Shown: one piece after another, positions 10,887 through 22,410 of the stretch
How the letters are laid out: each line of letters opens with the position of its first letter
Position numbering within the stretch: position 1 is the first letter of the stretch
Assembly: GCA_026214975.1 (NCBI GenBank)
Contig: CM047815.1
Location: forward strand, 78,645,299-78,709,298
Direction of reading: 5' to 3'
From: Gentiana macrophylla
Lineage: Eukaryota; Streptophyta; Magnoliopsida; Gentianales; Gentianaceae
DNA length: 64,000 bases
Program-made: the position numbers and the translations under genes
The notes under the pieces: generated by a model
The model's input: only the letters and a program-made list of their open reading frames with translations
Database searches by the model: none
Told to the model about the DNA's origin: nothing

Positions 10887-12632
10887 TGAAGGATGCAGGT
10901 TCTTAGATCTAAACGAGTTAGATCTACGCGCAGCGGATGGATCACGATTTATACATCACAATACATAATTAAAGGACTTAAACTACTACAAGGGGGTTAA
11001 GGTCATGTTACCAATAGTAGGAAGAGAAGCCAAGATCTTCCGATGTGTTCTCCAAACGGCGGTTGGTGGACACCCTTCTTGATACACGAACTTCCTCGAT
11101 ATGCAACACCAAGAAAAACTCCAAGTTTTTCTCCAACCGGGTGGAGTTAAGGATCGAACTCCTTAGCCCTTTTTCTCTATAAATTTCGTGGCCCTCTCTT
11201 CACCAGCAACTAGGAAGCTCTCTTTTATAAGCAAAATCAAGAGAGAAAACCTATACTCGTCGGTTTAACAAAATAAAAGAGATAATTCTAATTATTATTA
11301 TCCAATAAAAATAAGAGATAATTACAATCTTATAATAAGAAAATATAATTATCCTTATAGTTAAGAGATAAATAATAAATAAATTATTTTATTTTATTTA
11401 TCCAATTAATTATTTAACAAATAAATAACTAATTACACAATATGTCATTATCCAGGAAAATTAATTTCTTGGAAAATCCAAGACATATTGGTGCCACACT
11501 AAGCCCACCAGCCCATGTAAATTATCTTTTCATGTGTATATTATTTAATTTTAATTAAATAATATTCATTAAATATCAATTAATTATTTCAAACCAATTA
11601 ATTATCAATGAGGCCCAAATAACAAGATTATTAGTCAATTCTGAAGCGCACATCGGGGACCATGGACTATATAACCAGAGTAGCTCCAATAATTAATTAT
11701 TCATCGAGCAGAATAAGTACATTAATTATTATTTCGGGATTACGCCACCATAAACCTTGGCCCGAACTCTACCGATTATAGATGTATACTTATACTCAAC
11801 CCATGAGTGAATAAGCGTCCATTGATATAATCATTACATACGGATTAACCCTCCATAGATTGTCCATTCGAGTGGGAAGTCTCCGTGAACCCGACTCGAG
11901 AATATCTTATCCTTATTTACCATTAACCCACGATGATCAATTAGTTCACATATCGACTAGTGATCAATTAGTCTAATATGAACTCCGGGATCGATCACTT
12001 TCTTAAGGCTAACAAATAAGGGGTCTCTTTCTACTTCTCTCGGGAAGGAATGGATTCCATGTCTGTGAAAATCGAAACTACTCACTCATCCGGAGATAGT
12101 GCCAATGAGAAGTGGCTTGGAACACATATTTAAGTGAACCGTAACTAACACATCAAACACTACCCGGGACAAGCAAAGACCGTGATCACCTCAAGATTAA
12201 GGTTGATCCATAGATGATCATCTAATGATTTAATAAGATTCCTCGATTACGGAATTATATCGAGAAATTGATTAAATTGGTCGATCTATATGAATGCCAT
12301 CATATATAAATGCCCCAGCGTAGGTACCTCTACCGACAGTCCGGATAAGACTATCACACCCTAAGGTGTTCAGGCGCATTATTGGTGTTTTAATCAAGAG
12401 ACCCTAAACTCTGATTAAGTTCACCATGGACTAATTGTTTAAGTATATCACTACTAACTCAATCCTCACGTGTAATCCATACACTGAGTTAAGTGGTTAC
12501 ATACAGATATACTTAGGGTTTGCAGCAGTGTATTACTTTACAAGCACAAAGCAAGTAACTAAGGTGAGATAAATTCTATCATCCATTATTAAAAACAATT
12601 ACACAAATTGTCTTTCGGGCACTACACCTTAC
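10887..12632 (-). repeat. 5' LTR of LARD copy 1
   Basis: It begins TGAAGGATGCAGG and ends CACTACACCTTACA on the plus strand, about 1,746 bp, and is nearly collinear with 3682-5440. The region around 11205-11230, upstream of the leader, has small deletions relative to the other LTR. Confidence 0.85.
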
Positions 12633-12637
12633 AGTTT
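12633..12637. other. Right TSD of LARD copy 1 (GTTTC)
   Basis: This is the partner of 3677-3681. Copia A sequence resumes immediately after it. Confidence 0.85.
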
Positions 12638-13134
12638 CTCAACCATTAGACCAGGTTGTATCTCTAGTGGCTAGTCAGTCTGACCAAGATAATGTCACGC
12701 AATGGCATAGAAGGCTTGGTCACCCTTTATTTTCTATTTTGAATCATTGCATACTTTGCCTTACCCTGCTTCTAATTCTATATTTTCTTCTGTGTTGCAA
12801 CTTATTCACACTAACATGTAGGGTCCTTCCCCAGTGCACTCACGTTCTTGTTACATACACTTCTTGATGATTTTTGTAGGTATACCTGGGTGTATCCTCT
12901 TAAACATAATGAAGATGCCCTGCATGACTTTAAACAGTTTGAATCCTTGGTGGAAAACCAGTTTAACACCAGAATTAAAAGTTTTCAGTCAGATTTTGGA
13001 GGTGAGTATAAATCCTTTATCTCTATCCTGCAAGAAAATGGAATCCAACCTAGATATATGCATGTCCTTATAAGCATGCAAAAAATCGTAAGGCAAAAAT
13101 AAAACATAGGAACATAGTTAAAACATGGCTGACC
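12638..13134 (+). pseudogene. Copia A gag-pre-integrase and integrase N-part relic
   Basis: The motif NVTQWHRRLGHPLFS near 12691 is the gag-pre-integrase/HHCC start typical of copia. It is followed by a degraded stretch with the first catalytic region (VHSRSCY... then DDFCRYTWVYPLKH near 12866). The second catalytic region, IKSFQSDFGGEYKSF near 12975, keeps an Asp in the SDFGGEY block. At least two frame changes occur. The part after 13080 is interrupted at 13143 by a hAT MITE. Confidence 0.75.
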
Positions 13135-13718
13135 CTTCTTGCTAGGGGTGTACACGGTTCGGTTCGGATCGGTTAATGGCCGTAACCGAAACCGAGCCGA
13201 AATTTTCGGTTAATTGAAAATCAGAAACCGAAACCGAACCGTTTGTAAAAGAAAACCGAACCGAAATAACCTGTTTGGTTTGGATGGTTAACCAAAAAAC
13301 AGAAATAAAATCAAAATTAAATAATTATAGATAACTGAATTGAACCGAACCGAACTAACCGGTTGATTAACTGAAAAACCAAACCGAAATAACAAAATTT
13401 CATCCAAATTATACAATTACAACAGGTTGATTCACTATATGGTTATAAACGGTTGGTTTTTCTATTTGGTTTCGGTTCTGTTTCGGTTCGGATATAAACG
13501 GTTTGGTTTCAGTTGCGTTTCGGTTCAGTTTTTGGTTCGGTTTGGTTTGGATAATTTCTGAAGACTAACCGTGAATCGAACCGAAAAATTCGGTTTTTCC
13601 ATTTAGAAAATCGAAAACCGAACCATAGCACTTATTAACCGAACCAAACAGAACCGAATTACCCAGGTTCGGTTCGGTTTTCGGATTACCTGTATCCGTG
13701 TACACCCCTACTTCTTGC
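13135..13718. mobile_element. hAT-type MITE with 8-bp TSD
   Basis: The element proper is 13143-13710 (568 bp). It starts TAGGGGTGTACACGG and ends with the exact inverted copy CCGTGTACACCCCTA. The 8-bp duplication CTTCTTGC flanks it at 13135-13142 and 13711-13718, as expected for hAT transposition. The interior is packed with CGGTTCGGTT-type and AACCGAAACCG-type runs on both strands, so most of it can fold on itself. It encodes no transposase and would depend on an autonomous hAT element. It lies inside the copia A integrase frame. Confidence 0.9.
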
Positions 13719-14130
13719 ACTGGCCTCCCTACCTTTGTCCTACTGGTGGAAAAGTTTTCATAATGGAATCACCCTAATTTACAGGTTACCTTATCATGTT
13801 CTTAACAACCTATATCACCCTATAAAGTAATCTACTATAAACAACCTGGTTATGCTTCTCTTAGGGTTTTTGGATGTGCTTGTTATCCCTATCTAAGGCC
13901 CTATCAATGACACAACTTTCAGTTTCACACCGAAAGTTGCACTTATCTGGGCCAAAGTCCTTACCATAAAGGATCTTTATGTCTGTCTCCTACTAGTAGC
14001 ATATATGTGACTAGTAATATAACTTTTAAGAAGTCTATGTTCCCTCATAAGACCACCTCTGTATCAAATCCAAATCCTAGCACCAAAGAATCTTGTTCTC
14101 TTATTCTGTGCACCTTATCAGACAACCATA
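13719..14130 (+). pseudogene. Copia A integrase C-terminal relic
   Basis: Broken frames read LRVFGCACYPYLRPY near 13865 and FHTESCTYLGQSPYHKGSLC near 13925, followed by SSIYVTSNITFKKSMFP. This is the usual copia block after the integrase core. One stop breaks it near 13900. It ends in poorly conserved linker sequence before RT. Confidence 0.7.
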
Positions 14131-14403
14131 TTCTTATCTTACCCTCAACCTCTCTCTATCCTCAACTCTTATAGATGCTTTTGTCTTCTCTACACCTTAA
14201 ACTCTTGCTCATGGTGGTAGGTCTGAGATTTCCTGAAACCCTCATGCAACTTCTCATTCCTCTCAAGAATCACATACTAAATCTAGTTCCTAATCCGCTC
14301 ACTCTATCTTTCCTCTACTACTCAGCTATCAGTTTTTGCTCTTGCTCCTCCTCAACCTTCATATGGTTATATTCAAACCTCTAAATCCAGCTACCTTAAC
14401 ACT

Positions 14404-15260
14404 CATCCTATGCAAACTAAATCCAAGAGTGGCATTCATAAACTGAAAAAATTCTCTTACTTAGCTAGCACTTCTCCCTCACAATATCCAACAAAACCTA
14501 CCAAGGTTTCATATGCTCTTGTTGATCCTAAGAGGAGTAAGGAAGTAAATAGAGAATATAAAGCTCTTATCGGGAATCAAACTTGGGATTTAGTCCCTGC
14601 AGATCCTAGATAGAGTTTGGTGGGTAACAAATGGGTGTTCAAGTTAAAACCTAACCCATATAAGAGTGTTCAATACAAGGCTAGATTAGTTGCTAAGGGC
14701 TTCCACCAAACATTAAGATTGGATTATTATGAACTTTTAGCCCTGTTGTTCGGGCTGCAACTATCAGAGTAGTCCTTTCAGTTACAGTTGCTCAGAATTG
14801 GTCAATTCATCAAATGGACATTAATAATGCATTTTCAATGGGACCTTCGATGAATCTATCTTCATGCCTCAACATGAAGGTTTTGTTTCCAAAGGCAAAC
14901 CTCATCATGTGTGCCATCTCAAAAGGCATTATATGGCATCAAACAAGCTCCTAGAGCTTGGTTTGAAGAACTTAGAAGTCAGTTTATACACTGGGGATTT
15001 CATCAATCAAAGACAGATTACTCATTGTTTGCTTTCAGCACTAACATTGACATTTTTTATGCTTTATTGTATGTAGATGACATACTTTTAACAGGAAACA
15101 ACACTTCCCCCATTCATAAGTTTATTCAGCTTCTCAACAGCATATTTTCGTTGAAAGACTTAGGACTGATCAGTTATTTTCTTGTCATACAGGCCTTTAG
15201 AGATTATACTGTTTGTATCTTACCCTTCACTTGTATTCTTTACAACTTCTTAAGAGGTTA
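14404..15260 (+). pseudogene. Copia A reverse transcriptase relic
   Basis: The first recognisable RT_2-type block is NREYKALIGNQTWDLVPADPR near 14550, ending in a stop, then GNKWVFKLKPNPYKSVQYKA and RLVAKGFHQ in the same frame. The thumb and active-site part is seen in another frame as FYALLYVDDILLTGNN near 15055, with the YVDD catalytic motif intact. SLKDLGLISYFLVIQ follows. At least three frameshifts separate these blocks. The enzyme would have copied the element RNA to DNA in the cytoplasm. Confidence 0.8.
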
Positions 15261-15269
15261 GGTCTAAGA

Positions 15270-15902
15270 AACTTGAAACCATGCGCTACTCCTACGAAAA
15301 TAGGGGTTCAATTGTACATGGTTGCACTTTGTACATGCCTAAGAAACTTGAAAACATTACTAGTCACTCATTGGCAATCTTTGTAGAGGCTTCTCAGATT
15401 TGTGAATGGGACAGCTCACTATGGGATGCACTTCACTCATCACTCATCTTTCAATCTTATTGGATTTTCGGACCTTGACTGGGGTTGTGATACCTTTGAT
15501 AGATGTTCCATAGCAGGTTATTGCTTTTATATAGGTGGATCATTGGTTTCTCGGTGCTCAAAGAAACAACAGGCTGTGTCTAGGTCAAACAGTGATTCTA
15601 AATACAGGGCTCTAGCACACCTTGCTGTTGAGTTATAGTGGATGCGATCTTTGCTTGGTGAACTTCACTTGGTAGTTTCCACAACACCCCTTGCCTGGTG
15701 TGACAACACTGAAGCCCAGTCACTGGCCTATAACTTTGTGTTCCCTGCACGTACAAAGAAAATCGAAATCGATGTAGACAATGTCAGAGATCAGGTTCTA
15801 AAAGGGAGGTTACAAAGTGAATTTTGTTCCATCTTCGACCAAGTAGCTACTAAAGCGTTTCTCATTCCAAATTTGCAGATTTTTCTTGATAACTCAATGT
15901 GA
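15270..15902 (+). pseudogene. Copia A RNase H relic
   Basis: FSDLDWGCDTFDRCSIAGYC near 15465 is the start of the copia RNase H, and SRCSKKQQAVSRSNSDSKYR follows in the same frame. A stop at 15636 separates the last block, LAWCDNTEAQSLAYN and RTKKIEIDVDNVRDQV (15642-15902). The end of the reading frame lies just before the polypurine tract. The part from 15605 on is duplicated at 42005. Confidence 0.8.
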
Positions 15903-16051
15903 TTCCAATCCCTTGAGTTTGAGAGGAGGAGGTGGGGCGTTAGTATTCAACATTAGATATGTTAGATATGTGTGGTCTGTTTTCTATTTGTACAAGTGGC
16001 TTGTTTGTAGTTGGTACATGTGGCTAATCAGTCAGAATATTGAGCTAGATT
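15605..16051 (+). repeat. Left copy of the 447-bp direct repeat flanking element B
   Basis: This stretch covers the end of RNase H, the polypurine tract and the first ~114 bases of the copia A 3' LTR (from 15938). It is repeated at 42005-42458 right after B. The copies differ by scattered substitutions and small indels (for example around 15885 and in the G-rich tract). The left copy stops where B's LTR begins. Confidence 0.85.
15912..15937 (+). other. Polypurine tract of copia A
   Basis: The stretch TTTGAGAGGAGGAGGTGGGG lies between the RNase H end and the LTR start. In the second copy (42318-42345) it has extra G residues. The LTR start reads CGTTAG in both, where TGTTAG would be expected, so the mutation predates the duplication. 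Confidence 0.65.
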
Positions 16052-16623
16052 TGACGATACAGGGTTTCACTCCCTCCACGTGTCATCTATCGGTTGGTCA
16101 TCACAGTGTGAAATAACGCCAGTATATCCATGTCGATGCCCAGGCTCGAGGCCAAGGCCATCATATCAAAGCCAGGCTACGACTATCGACTATCGAGTAT
16201 CGAGCAGTGTAGGACATTCAGTCCGCACCAGCTAGCAATGTAGGACAGCGAGTCCCAGAGTCGATCACCACAGGTCGATAACGAGGATAGAATCCGCATT
16301 AGCTTACTAAGCCCATTAATAGCGATAGCTTGGGTGAGGGGTCAAGGCCCATTTAAGGGTAAAGGTGACAATAACATAAGCCGACTTAACCTTAGGGTTT
16401 AGGCAAGTGTTGTCATTATAAATACCCCATTCCAGGAACTACATAAGGCTTGATTCCTGGAATTGAACAGGATACGTAGGCAATCCAAGATACAGTCTTG
16501 GACTCAGCCGCATACATAAAATCCACCCCTTCATTCCTCTTTTTGGCATTAGGGTTCTTGCGTGTTCATCACTAGATTAAATTAGGGCTCACATCATTAA
16601 GGTGACATAATTTGTCATCGTCA
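16052..16623 (+). repeat. 5' LTR of element B
   Basis: It begins TGACGATACAGGG and ends TTTGTCATCGTCA, 572 bp. It pairs with 41434-42004, with a few per cent of visible differences (for example near 16200 and 41585). A TATA box lies at 16417-16424. Confidence 0.9.
16417..16424 (+). promoter_or_regulatory. TATA box of B LTR
   Basis: TATAAATA followed by CCCCATTCC lies about two thirds into the LTR, and the same sequence is at 41799-41806 in the 3' LTR. It fits the core promoter for the genomic RNA. Confidence 0.6.
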
Positions 16624-16642
16624 TTGGCGCTAGAAGGAGGGC
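16624..16642 (+). other. Primer binding site region of B
   Basis: TTGGCGCTAGAAGGAGGGC directly follows the LTR, where the primer binding site must be. It begins with TGGCG(C) like many plant gypsy sites, but I cannot assign the tRNA with certainty. Confidence 0.5.
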
Positions 16643-16671
16643 CTTCTATTGATCGAATACTCAAGAACACG

Positions 16672-17615
16672 ATGCCTCCCAAGAAAACTGCATCCAAAAC
16701 CACATCCAAAGCAGTTGATCAAGGCTCCCAGATGAACGAGCCAACCGATCCTGATATGCAAGGAGAAGAGGATCCAGCCTTGGATCTTGTTCAGCACGAT
16801 CCTCAGCAAAAACAAGGGGAAAAAGATCAAGCTTTGAACCCTGCCCAGGAAACCCACCAACCAGAAAAGCAAGCTCTTGCTCCAGAATATCGGACGCTTG
16901 CGGATCAGTTGGCAGGGGCGGACTTGGAGGTAATGTCCAGGATAATCGCCGAGGCAGTTACGGCGCGAAGGAAAGCAGACGCCGCCCAGAAAGAAGCTAT
17001 GGCGGAAGGCGGCCAGAAAGAAGCTGTGGACAAACCTAAACAGACTCCTGAGGAAGAAATAAGCGCATCATCTAGCTCGGTGGAAAGGAAGAGACGCGAG
17101 ATCCACCAAAAACACCAGAGAGGGGACGATGACAGCGCCAGGGAGGAGTTGAATGCAATTTTGGGAAAGAATCAGGTGTCGTTGTGGCTCGAGTCTCCCT
17201 TCACGAAGGAGATCGAGAGCTTTCCTAAACCCAAGGGGTTTAAGATACCGAAAATAGAACCTTATGATGGCACCACCGACCGGAGGACCACCTCCACAGT
17301 ATCATGTCGCAAATGAGGTTGGTGGAGCACACGATGCAATGCGTTGTCGGGCATTTGAGGCGCTATTTACTCGTAGGTCGAGCAAGAGAATGGTTCACGA
17401 AGTTGCGACCGTGGTCGATCTCGATTTTGCCATGCTCGTTTCGAAAGTTCCGAGATGCGTTTATAGTCAACAAGAAGTTTCATCTGAGTGCCACGCACCT
17501 CATGAACGTGAGGCGACAAAGAGATGAGGCAGTGATGGAATATTTGAAGAGGTTTAATCTCGAGGCCATGCAGTCAAGGACGCGAATGACCGACTTTCGA
17601 TCACGTCATTCGTAG
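16672..17615 (+). pseudogene. Gag relic of element B
   Basis: The frame opens with ATG at 16672 (MPPKKTASK), rich in charged and Gln residues to about residue 170. It then enters the plant gag domain at FPKPKGFKIPKIEPYDGTTD near 17221. A frameshift near 17275 moves the continuation to another frame (17304-17615): MRLVEHTMQCVVGHL, REWFTKLRPWSI, FRKFRDAFI. This is the retrotransposon gag (capsid) domain of the Tat type. An earlier in-frame start at 16612 lies within the LTR and is not used. Gag would have formed the particle that packages the RNA. Confidence 0.8.
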
Positions 17616-17699
17616 GGGGGCTGCGTAATACTAAGTTATACATGAAGTTGAGCAGAGACGTCCCCCATACCATGGACGAATGTGTCAATGTAGTGCATA

Positions 17700-18469
17700 G
17701 ATTCTGTCAAGGGGAAGAGGCAGTGCGGCGGCACACCCAATCCGACTGGATGGAATCCAAGAAAGACACCCGAGGTCCGAGCAGAATCGGTCAAGAGGCG
17801 GGATGTCGAGAGTAAGCCATCAGTTTGGGACCGTATCGACACGTCCACCTCAGACCGTGGGGGCAAGAAGGGACCCTCACGTGATAAGGACTTTATCCCG
17901 CTCAATCGACCTCGATCCGAGGTGTTGTCGATTATGCTCTCAAAAATTTGGCGAAGAAACCGCCACCGTTGAAGAAACCTCGAGAAAAGAGGAATGCAAG
18001 CAAATACTGTGATTTTCACGAAGACATAGGCCATACAACAGAGGACTGTATCGACTTGAAGAGAGATATCGACGTCTGCATTCACGAAGGAAAGCTAGAC
18101 GAAGTTGTTGACAGATCTCGATATGATGTGCCCAGAGGGCGTGGAGAATTCAAGAGGAAAAACTCCGATCAAGATAGGAACCGAGGTCGAGATGTCCAGA
18201 GACGAAGGGTTCGGTCACCTCAGAGGAATCGATCCCCAAGTCGGGAAGGAAACAACAGAGATAACTTTGGTGGGACAGACACGAAGAAAATCGACTTTGT
18301 AAACTATGTCAATACGATCTTTGGTCGGATGAAAGTGATAAGGATCGAGACCGGTGAAGAGCCGACTAGTAGCTTTCGAGAGAGCGCATGCAGCTTCGAT
18401 TCACGGCAAGTCGGATATGGCCCTCGAGATGATATCCCCAAGTCGAGGAGTCATAGCGAAGAAGGTTAG
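17700..18469 (+). pseudogene. Gag C-terminal zinc-finger-like and linker relic of B
   Basis: The best frame (17948-18469) has KYCDFHEDIGHTTEDCIDL, the CX2H...GH...DC motif that in Tat elements joins gag to protease, followed by LKRDIDVCIHEGKLDEVV. An Arg/Ser-rich linker (RRRVRSPQRNRSPSREG) comes next. The part 17620-17940 is the same coding region in other frames and includes a TMDECVNVVHRF-like block. A stop at about 18467 ends the piece. Confidence 0.7.
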
Positions 18470-18519
18470 TTATTGAGGCGATTATTAGCCGAGCCCGTGT
18501 ATCGAGAGTCCAGTATCGA

Positions 18520-18880
18520 TAACGGAGTGCGATGAACATCATATATCACTCGGCGTTTCAAGCGATGAAGTTGAAAGAGAAGGATCTAGCCCCATATGCG
18601 TCTCTCCCTGCTCGGATTCACAGGCAAGCGATCCATCCTATGGGCTCGATAAAGTTACTCACGACGGTTGGAGATGGCGAAAGGAAGGACACTTGAATTA
18701 AGCTATGTGGTAGTCAAGGCTCCTCTGCGTACAATGTTATCCTAGGGCGACTGCGCTCTTTGACTGCGTGCTATCATATTGACTTTCCATAATAGTATGA
18801 AGTTTCCCACGAGGAACGGTTCCCACGAAGTAAAGGTGACGTTGAAGTCGCTCGGAGTTGTAACTCTGTAGTCATGAATG
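18520..18880 (+). pseudogene. Protease-region relic of B
   Basis: Broken frames give NIIYHSAFQAMKLKEKDLAP, then MGSIKLLTTVGDG and SSAYNVILGR. This is the order seen after the aspartic protease active site in Tat elements. The active-site triad itself is not readable here, and stops are frequent. Confidence 0.55.
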
Positions 18881-18889
18881 GGAAGATGG

Positions 18890-20380
18890 CGGTTCAACAA
18901 GTCTTAGTCGAGGCGATTCGAGAGGAAGAGGAGGAGAAGAGTTGGGTCTCGGTGGCGCGATCAGCGTCCGACGACGGGAAGGAGAGGGCGATCGGTGTGT
19001 GCTTGAGTCGAATTTGGATCCCGAGAAAGAAAAAGCGACTCTTGGTCGAACTTTTAGTCGAGTTCGAGAGACATCTTTGCTGGAAATCCACCGACATGCC
19101 GGGATGTCTCACCGACATTGCAGTTCACAAACTTGAAATTGACCAGGCTAAAAAGCCGGTCAAGCGAGAAGAAGAGAAATTTTGCGTCGGATCGACTTGA
19201 GGCAATCGAGGCGGAAGTCGGCAAGCTACTGGCAGCCAAGATAGTGAAAGAGGTATTCTATCCCGAATGGCTAGCTAACCCAGATATTAGTCAAGAAGCC
19301 TGATGGGAGTTGGCGCATGTGTGTAGACTTTTCTGATTTGAACAAAGCATGCCCAAAAGACAGTATTCATTTGCCCAAAATCGACGAGTTAGTAGATTCA
19401 ACCATTGATTTTGAAGTTTTGGTTACTTAGATGCATATAAAGGATACCATCGAGATCTTAATGGATCCTCGAGATGTGGAAAAACAGCGTTTATCACGAT
19501 TCGGCACCTTACGCTATGTGACCATGCCATTCGGATTAAAGAATCTTTGGGGCAACATATCGGAGGGCGATCAACAAGATATTTGCAAGACAAATTGGTA
19601 GATGTATGGAAGTTTATGTAGGCGACTTGCTTATCAAGAGTCGATCTATAAGACAATACAGTCGATGCTTGAGAGGTTTTGAGGTATTGAGAGAAACACA
19701 GATGAGGCTAAACCGAAGAAGTGTACTTTTGGAGTCAGTCGGGTAAGTTCTTGGGATACATGATTTGAAGGGCGGGATTGAGCAAACCGGATAAAATTGA
19801 TACATTGAAGAACATGCCCGCACCACGAAATATCAAGGAAGTACAAAGGCTCACGGGTCGAATGGCGGCTCTCAATGATTTCTATCGAGATCGCGCGGCG
19901 CTACCTTTTTCAAGATACTCCGAAAGGCCAGTCATTTTCATTGGGATGATGAATGTCGACTGACCTTTGAAGAGTTGAAAGCTTATTTATCGAGTTACCT
20001 ACCCTCACTTCTCCTCGGGAAGGGAAAAGTTGTTGATTTATTTGGCGGTGTGCAAGGAAGAAGCGGTGAGTGCGGTTCTAGTGCGAGAAGGGGTACATGG
20101 CCAGGTGCCAATATACTTTGTTAGTAAAGCACTACATGGCCCTCGAGATCCGAACTCACCACCGGTGAGAAGTTAGCATTGTGCCTGGTTCACGCCTCGA
20201 GGAAGTTGAGGCCATATTTTCAAGCTCATCCTATTGTGGTAGTCACCGACCAACCACTAAAGCGATTTTGGCGAAACCCGACACCTCGGGGCGGTGGCGA
20301 AATGGGTGATAGAGATGGCCCAAGATGCGATATCAAGTTCCTCCTCGAACCGCGATAAAAGCACAGGCCTTGGCGATTTT
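18890..20380 (+). pseudogene. Reverse transcriptase relic of B
   Basis: Recognisable RT blocks lie in changing frames: HKLEIDQAKKPVK near 19130, EAEVGKLLAAKIVKEVFYPEWLAN near 19210 (shown in pieces), GSWRMCVDFSDLNKACPKDS near 19304, and MPFGLKN near 19525. Later come PRNIKEVQRLTGRMAALNDF near 19823 and FVSKALHGPRD near 20120, the latter at the RT/RNase H border. The catalytic YVDD region near 19610 reads VYVGDLL, so one active-site Asp is replaced. It cannot be functional. Confidence 0.75.
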
Positions 20381-20383
20381 TAG

Positions 20384-20830
20384 TTGAAGGATCTCCGTCC
20401 AACTCGATCGGAAAAGCAAAGCCCGGAGGAAAAATGGACTCTTCAAGTCGATGGAGCATCGAGTAAGGAGAGGCGGGAGCGGGGGCTCCTTCCGGTAAGC
20501 CCGAAAGGCGAGGAATTCCCATACGCCCTTCGATTCGACTTCAAAGCAACGAACAACGAGGCCGAGTATGAGGCTATGATCACTGGCTTAAAGCTCGCTT
20601 TGAAGCTGGGTGTCGAAGATTTGTCGGTTTCTGATGACTCATGATTAGTGGTCAATCATGTGAAAGGGAGTATGAGGCTAAGGAAGAAACCATGAAGAAT
20701 TACTTAGCAGTTGTCCAAAGCCTCATACCGAAATTCAAAACGGTTCAATTCGAGCAGGTTCCCCGAAGTCAGAATAAGAGAGCCGATGCGCTCTCCAAGT
20801 TGGCCTCAAACTTCATGTCAAGTAAGAAGG
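20384..20830 (+). pseudogene. Archaeal-type RNase H relic of B
   Basis: The frame at 20384 reads WTLQVDGASSKERRERG and FDFKATNNEAEYEAMITGLK, with ALKLGVEDLSVSDDS just before a stop at 20642. These are the signatures of the RVT_3/archaeal-like RNase H, including the DGAS, NEAEYEA and SDS acidic residues. The end (VPRSQNKRADALSKLAS near 20760) is in the next frame. An RNase H of this type ahead of integrase is characteristic of Tat elements. Confidence 0.8.
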
Positions 20831-20839
20831 TTCTAGTCG

Positions 20840-22134
20840 AGTTACTGACCGATAGGAGTTACATCGAGACAGAGGCCCAGCCGATTACTCAGCAGGCCAC
20901 GTGGATGGACTCGATCGCTCTTTACCTCAAAGACGGAATACTACCATCTGATAAGGTACAATCTAGAAAAGTTCGACTACAGTCCACTCGATATGCGTTC
21001 TTCGACGACATCCTCTATCGGAAATCTTTTGTAAGTCCATGGTTAAGATGTGTATCTGAAACCGAAGGTGAATATCTCTTGGAAGAAATTCATAGAGGAG
21101 CATGTGGAAACCACTGCGGGGCTAGAATGTTAGCTCGAAAATGCAAGTTAGCTGGGTATTTTTGGCCGTCGATGCAACGAGATGCGAATAATCGTGTCCA
21201 AAAATGCAACACTTGTCAGATTCATGATAATATCTCCCATCAACAAGCGCAAGACATGAATGTCATCTCGTCAGCATGGCCATTTGATCAGTGGGGAGTC
21301 GATATCGTTGGACCCCTACCTCGAGCTCCGGGAAATCTTAAATATGTGGTCGTGGCCGTAGATTACTTCACGAAGTGGGTCGAAGCTAAGGCTATACCCG
21401 ACATCAAAGCTGCAACCATCAAAAAGTTCTTGTGGGTCGACATTTTGTGCAGGTACGGGATCCCGAAGGCTCTGATCTCGGATAACGGTACCCAGTTCGA
21501 AGATCGTAAAGTTAGAGAATGGTGCGGTGAATACCATATCGACCAGAGATTCACCTCGGTAGCTCATCCACAGCAAACGGTCAAGTCGAGCAAACTAATC
21601 GGCGAGATCAAAGTCGGGTCTAAAAAAGAGACTAGAGGCGGAAGGTCGAGATTGGGCGATTCAACTTCCGAGCATCCTATGGTCATATAGGATGACTCCT
21701 AATTCGTCAACCTGGGAAACTCCTTTTCTTTGGTATATGGGTGTGAAGCGGTGATTCCCGCCGAGATCGGAGTTCCCTCTCCTAGAGTTCTGGCCTACAA
21801 TGTGGAGACAAATGATCCCGAACTCCGACAAGAAAGGGACAATGTCGAAGAGCGAAGGGAGATAGCCTCAGCCAGAATGGCAAGGTATAAACAGAAGATC
21901 TCTCAGTATTACAACTCGAGGGTCAGGCATCGATACTTCAAAGTCGGTGATTTGGTTCTAAGGAAGAATGAAGCAAGTCGACAGGAGGCGGCCGGAAAAT
22001 TAACCCCGAATTGGGAAGGACCTTATCAGATCCTGAATGTCCACCCCAAAGGATCTTATCAACTTGGTCGGGCGGATGGAACTACTGTTCCTCGACATTG
22101 GCACGCCAACAATCTGAGGAAGTATTATGTTTGA
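20840..22134 (+). pseudogene. Integrase relic of B
   Basis: A zinc-binding HHCC region (HRGACGNHCGARMLARKC then CNTCQIH) lies near 21090-21225. The core follows with DQWGVDIVGPLP near 21288 (first Asp) and ALISDNGTQFED near 21469 (second Asp). The third acidic residue region, normally NGQ(V/A)E, is lost: HPQQTVKSSKLI after a frameshift near 21575. The C-terminal part 21730-22134 keeps VYGCEAVIPAEIG and FKVGDLVLRK, NWEGPYQI, and ends LRKYYV. Two frameshifts (near 21575 and 21700) break an otherwise long frame. Confidence 0.85.
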
Positions 22135-22410
22135 GATAAGCTTTACTTTGATGAACTTATTTACTTTTCACTTATGAATCTTGTAATAAGTCCATGAGAC
22201 AATTTTATGAGTATTCTAATAAATTTGTATCTTTTCGAGATGCTTTCTGTGTTTGTTAGGATTTATAGCCAAAACAATACGAGTCTAATGTGACAGAACA
22301 GTTAAAGGCAAAACAATGGAAAACGAGTAGAGAAATCCGCAGGTCGGACATCTCGATAAAGCCAAAGCAAAGTTAGCCTAATGGGCGATGAATGCAAAGG
22401 CATAGAGACG
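22135..22410. other. Start of B 3' untranslated region
   Basis: Nothing coding is seen between the integrase stop and the tandem repeat array. The stretch is AT-rich to about 22290 and then turns GC-richer. Confidence 0.5.

Larger units (their letters stand above)
3682..12632 (-). mobile_element. LARD copy 1, complete non-coding LTR element
   Basis: This 8.95-kb element has two long LTRs, a primer binding site beside its 5' LTR (10869-10884), a polypurine tract beside its 3' LTR (5441-5455) and a GTTTC TSD. The ~5.4-kb interior shows no gag, protease, integrase, RT or RNase H motif on either strand. That combination fits a large retrotransposon derivative moved in trans by an autonomous copia relative. 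The LTRs are similar to each other but differ by several small indels, so insertion is not recent. Confidence 0.8.

Noticed and set aside
13143..13710. CGGTTCGGTT-rich block as a CRISPR-like or satellite array
   Set aside because: The runs are irregular, the ends are perfect terminal inverted repeats and an 8-bp duplication flanks it; it is a MITE.
17636..18085. 149-codon minus-strand ORF inside B gag
   Set aside because: It is the shadow of the plus-strand gag coding region and has no motif of its own.
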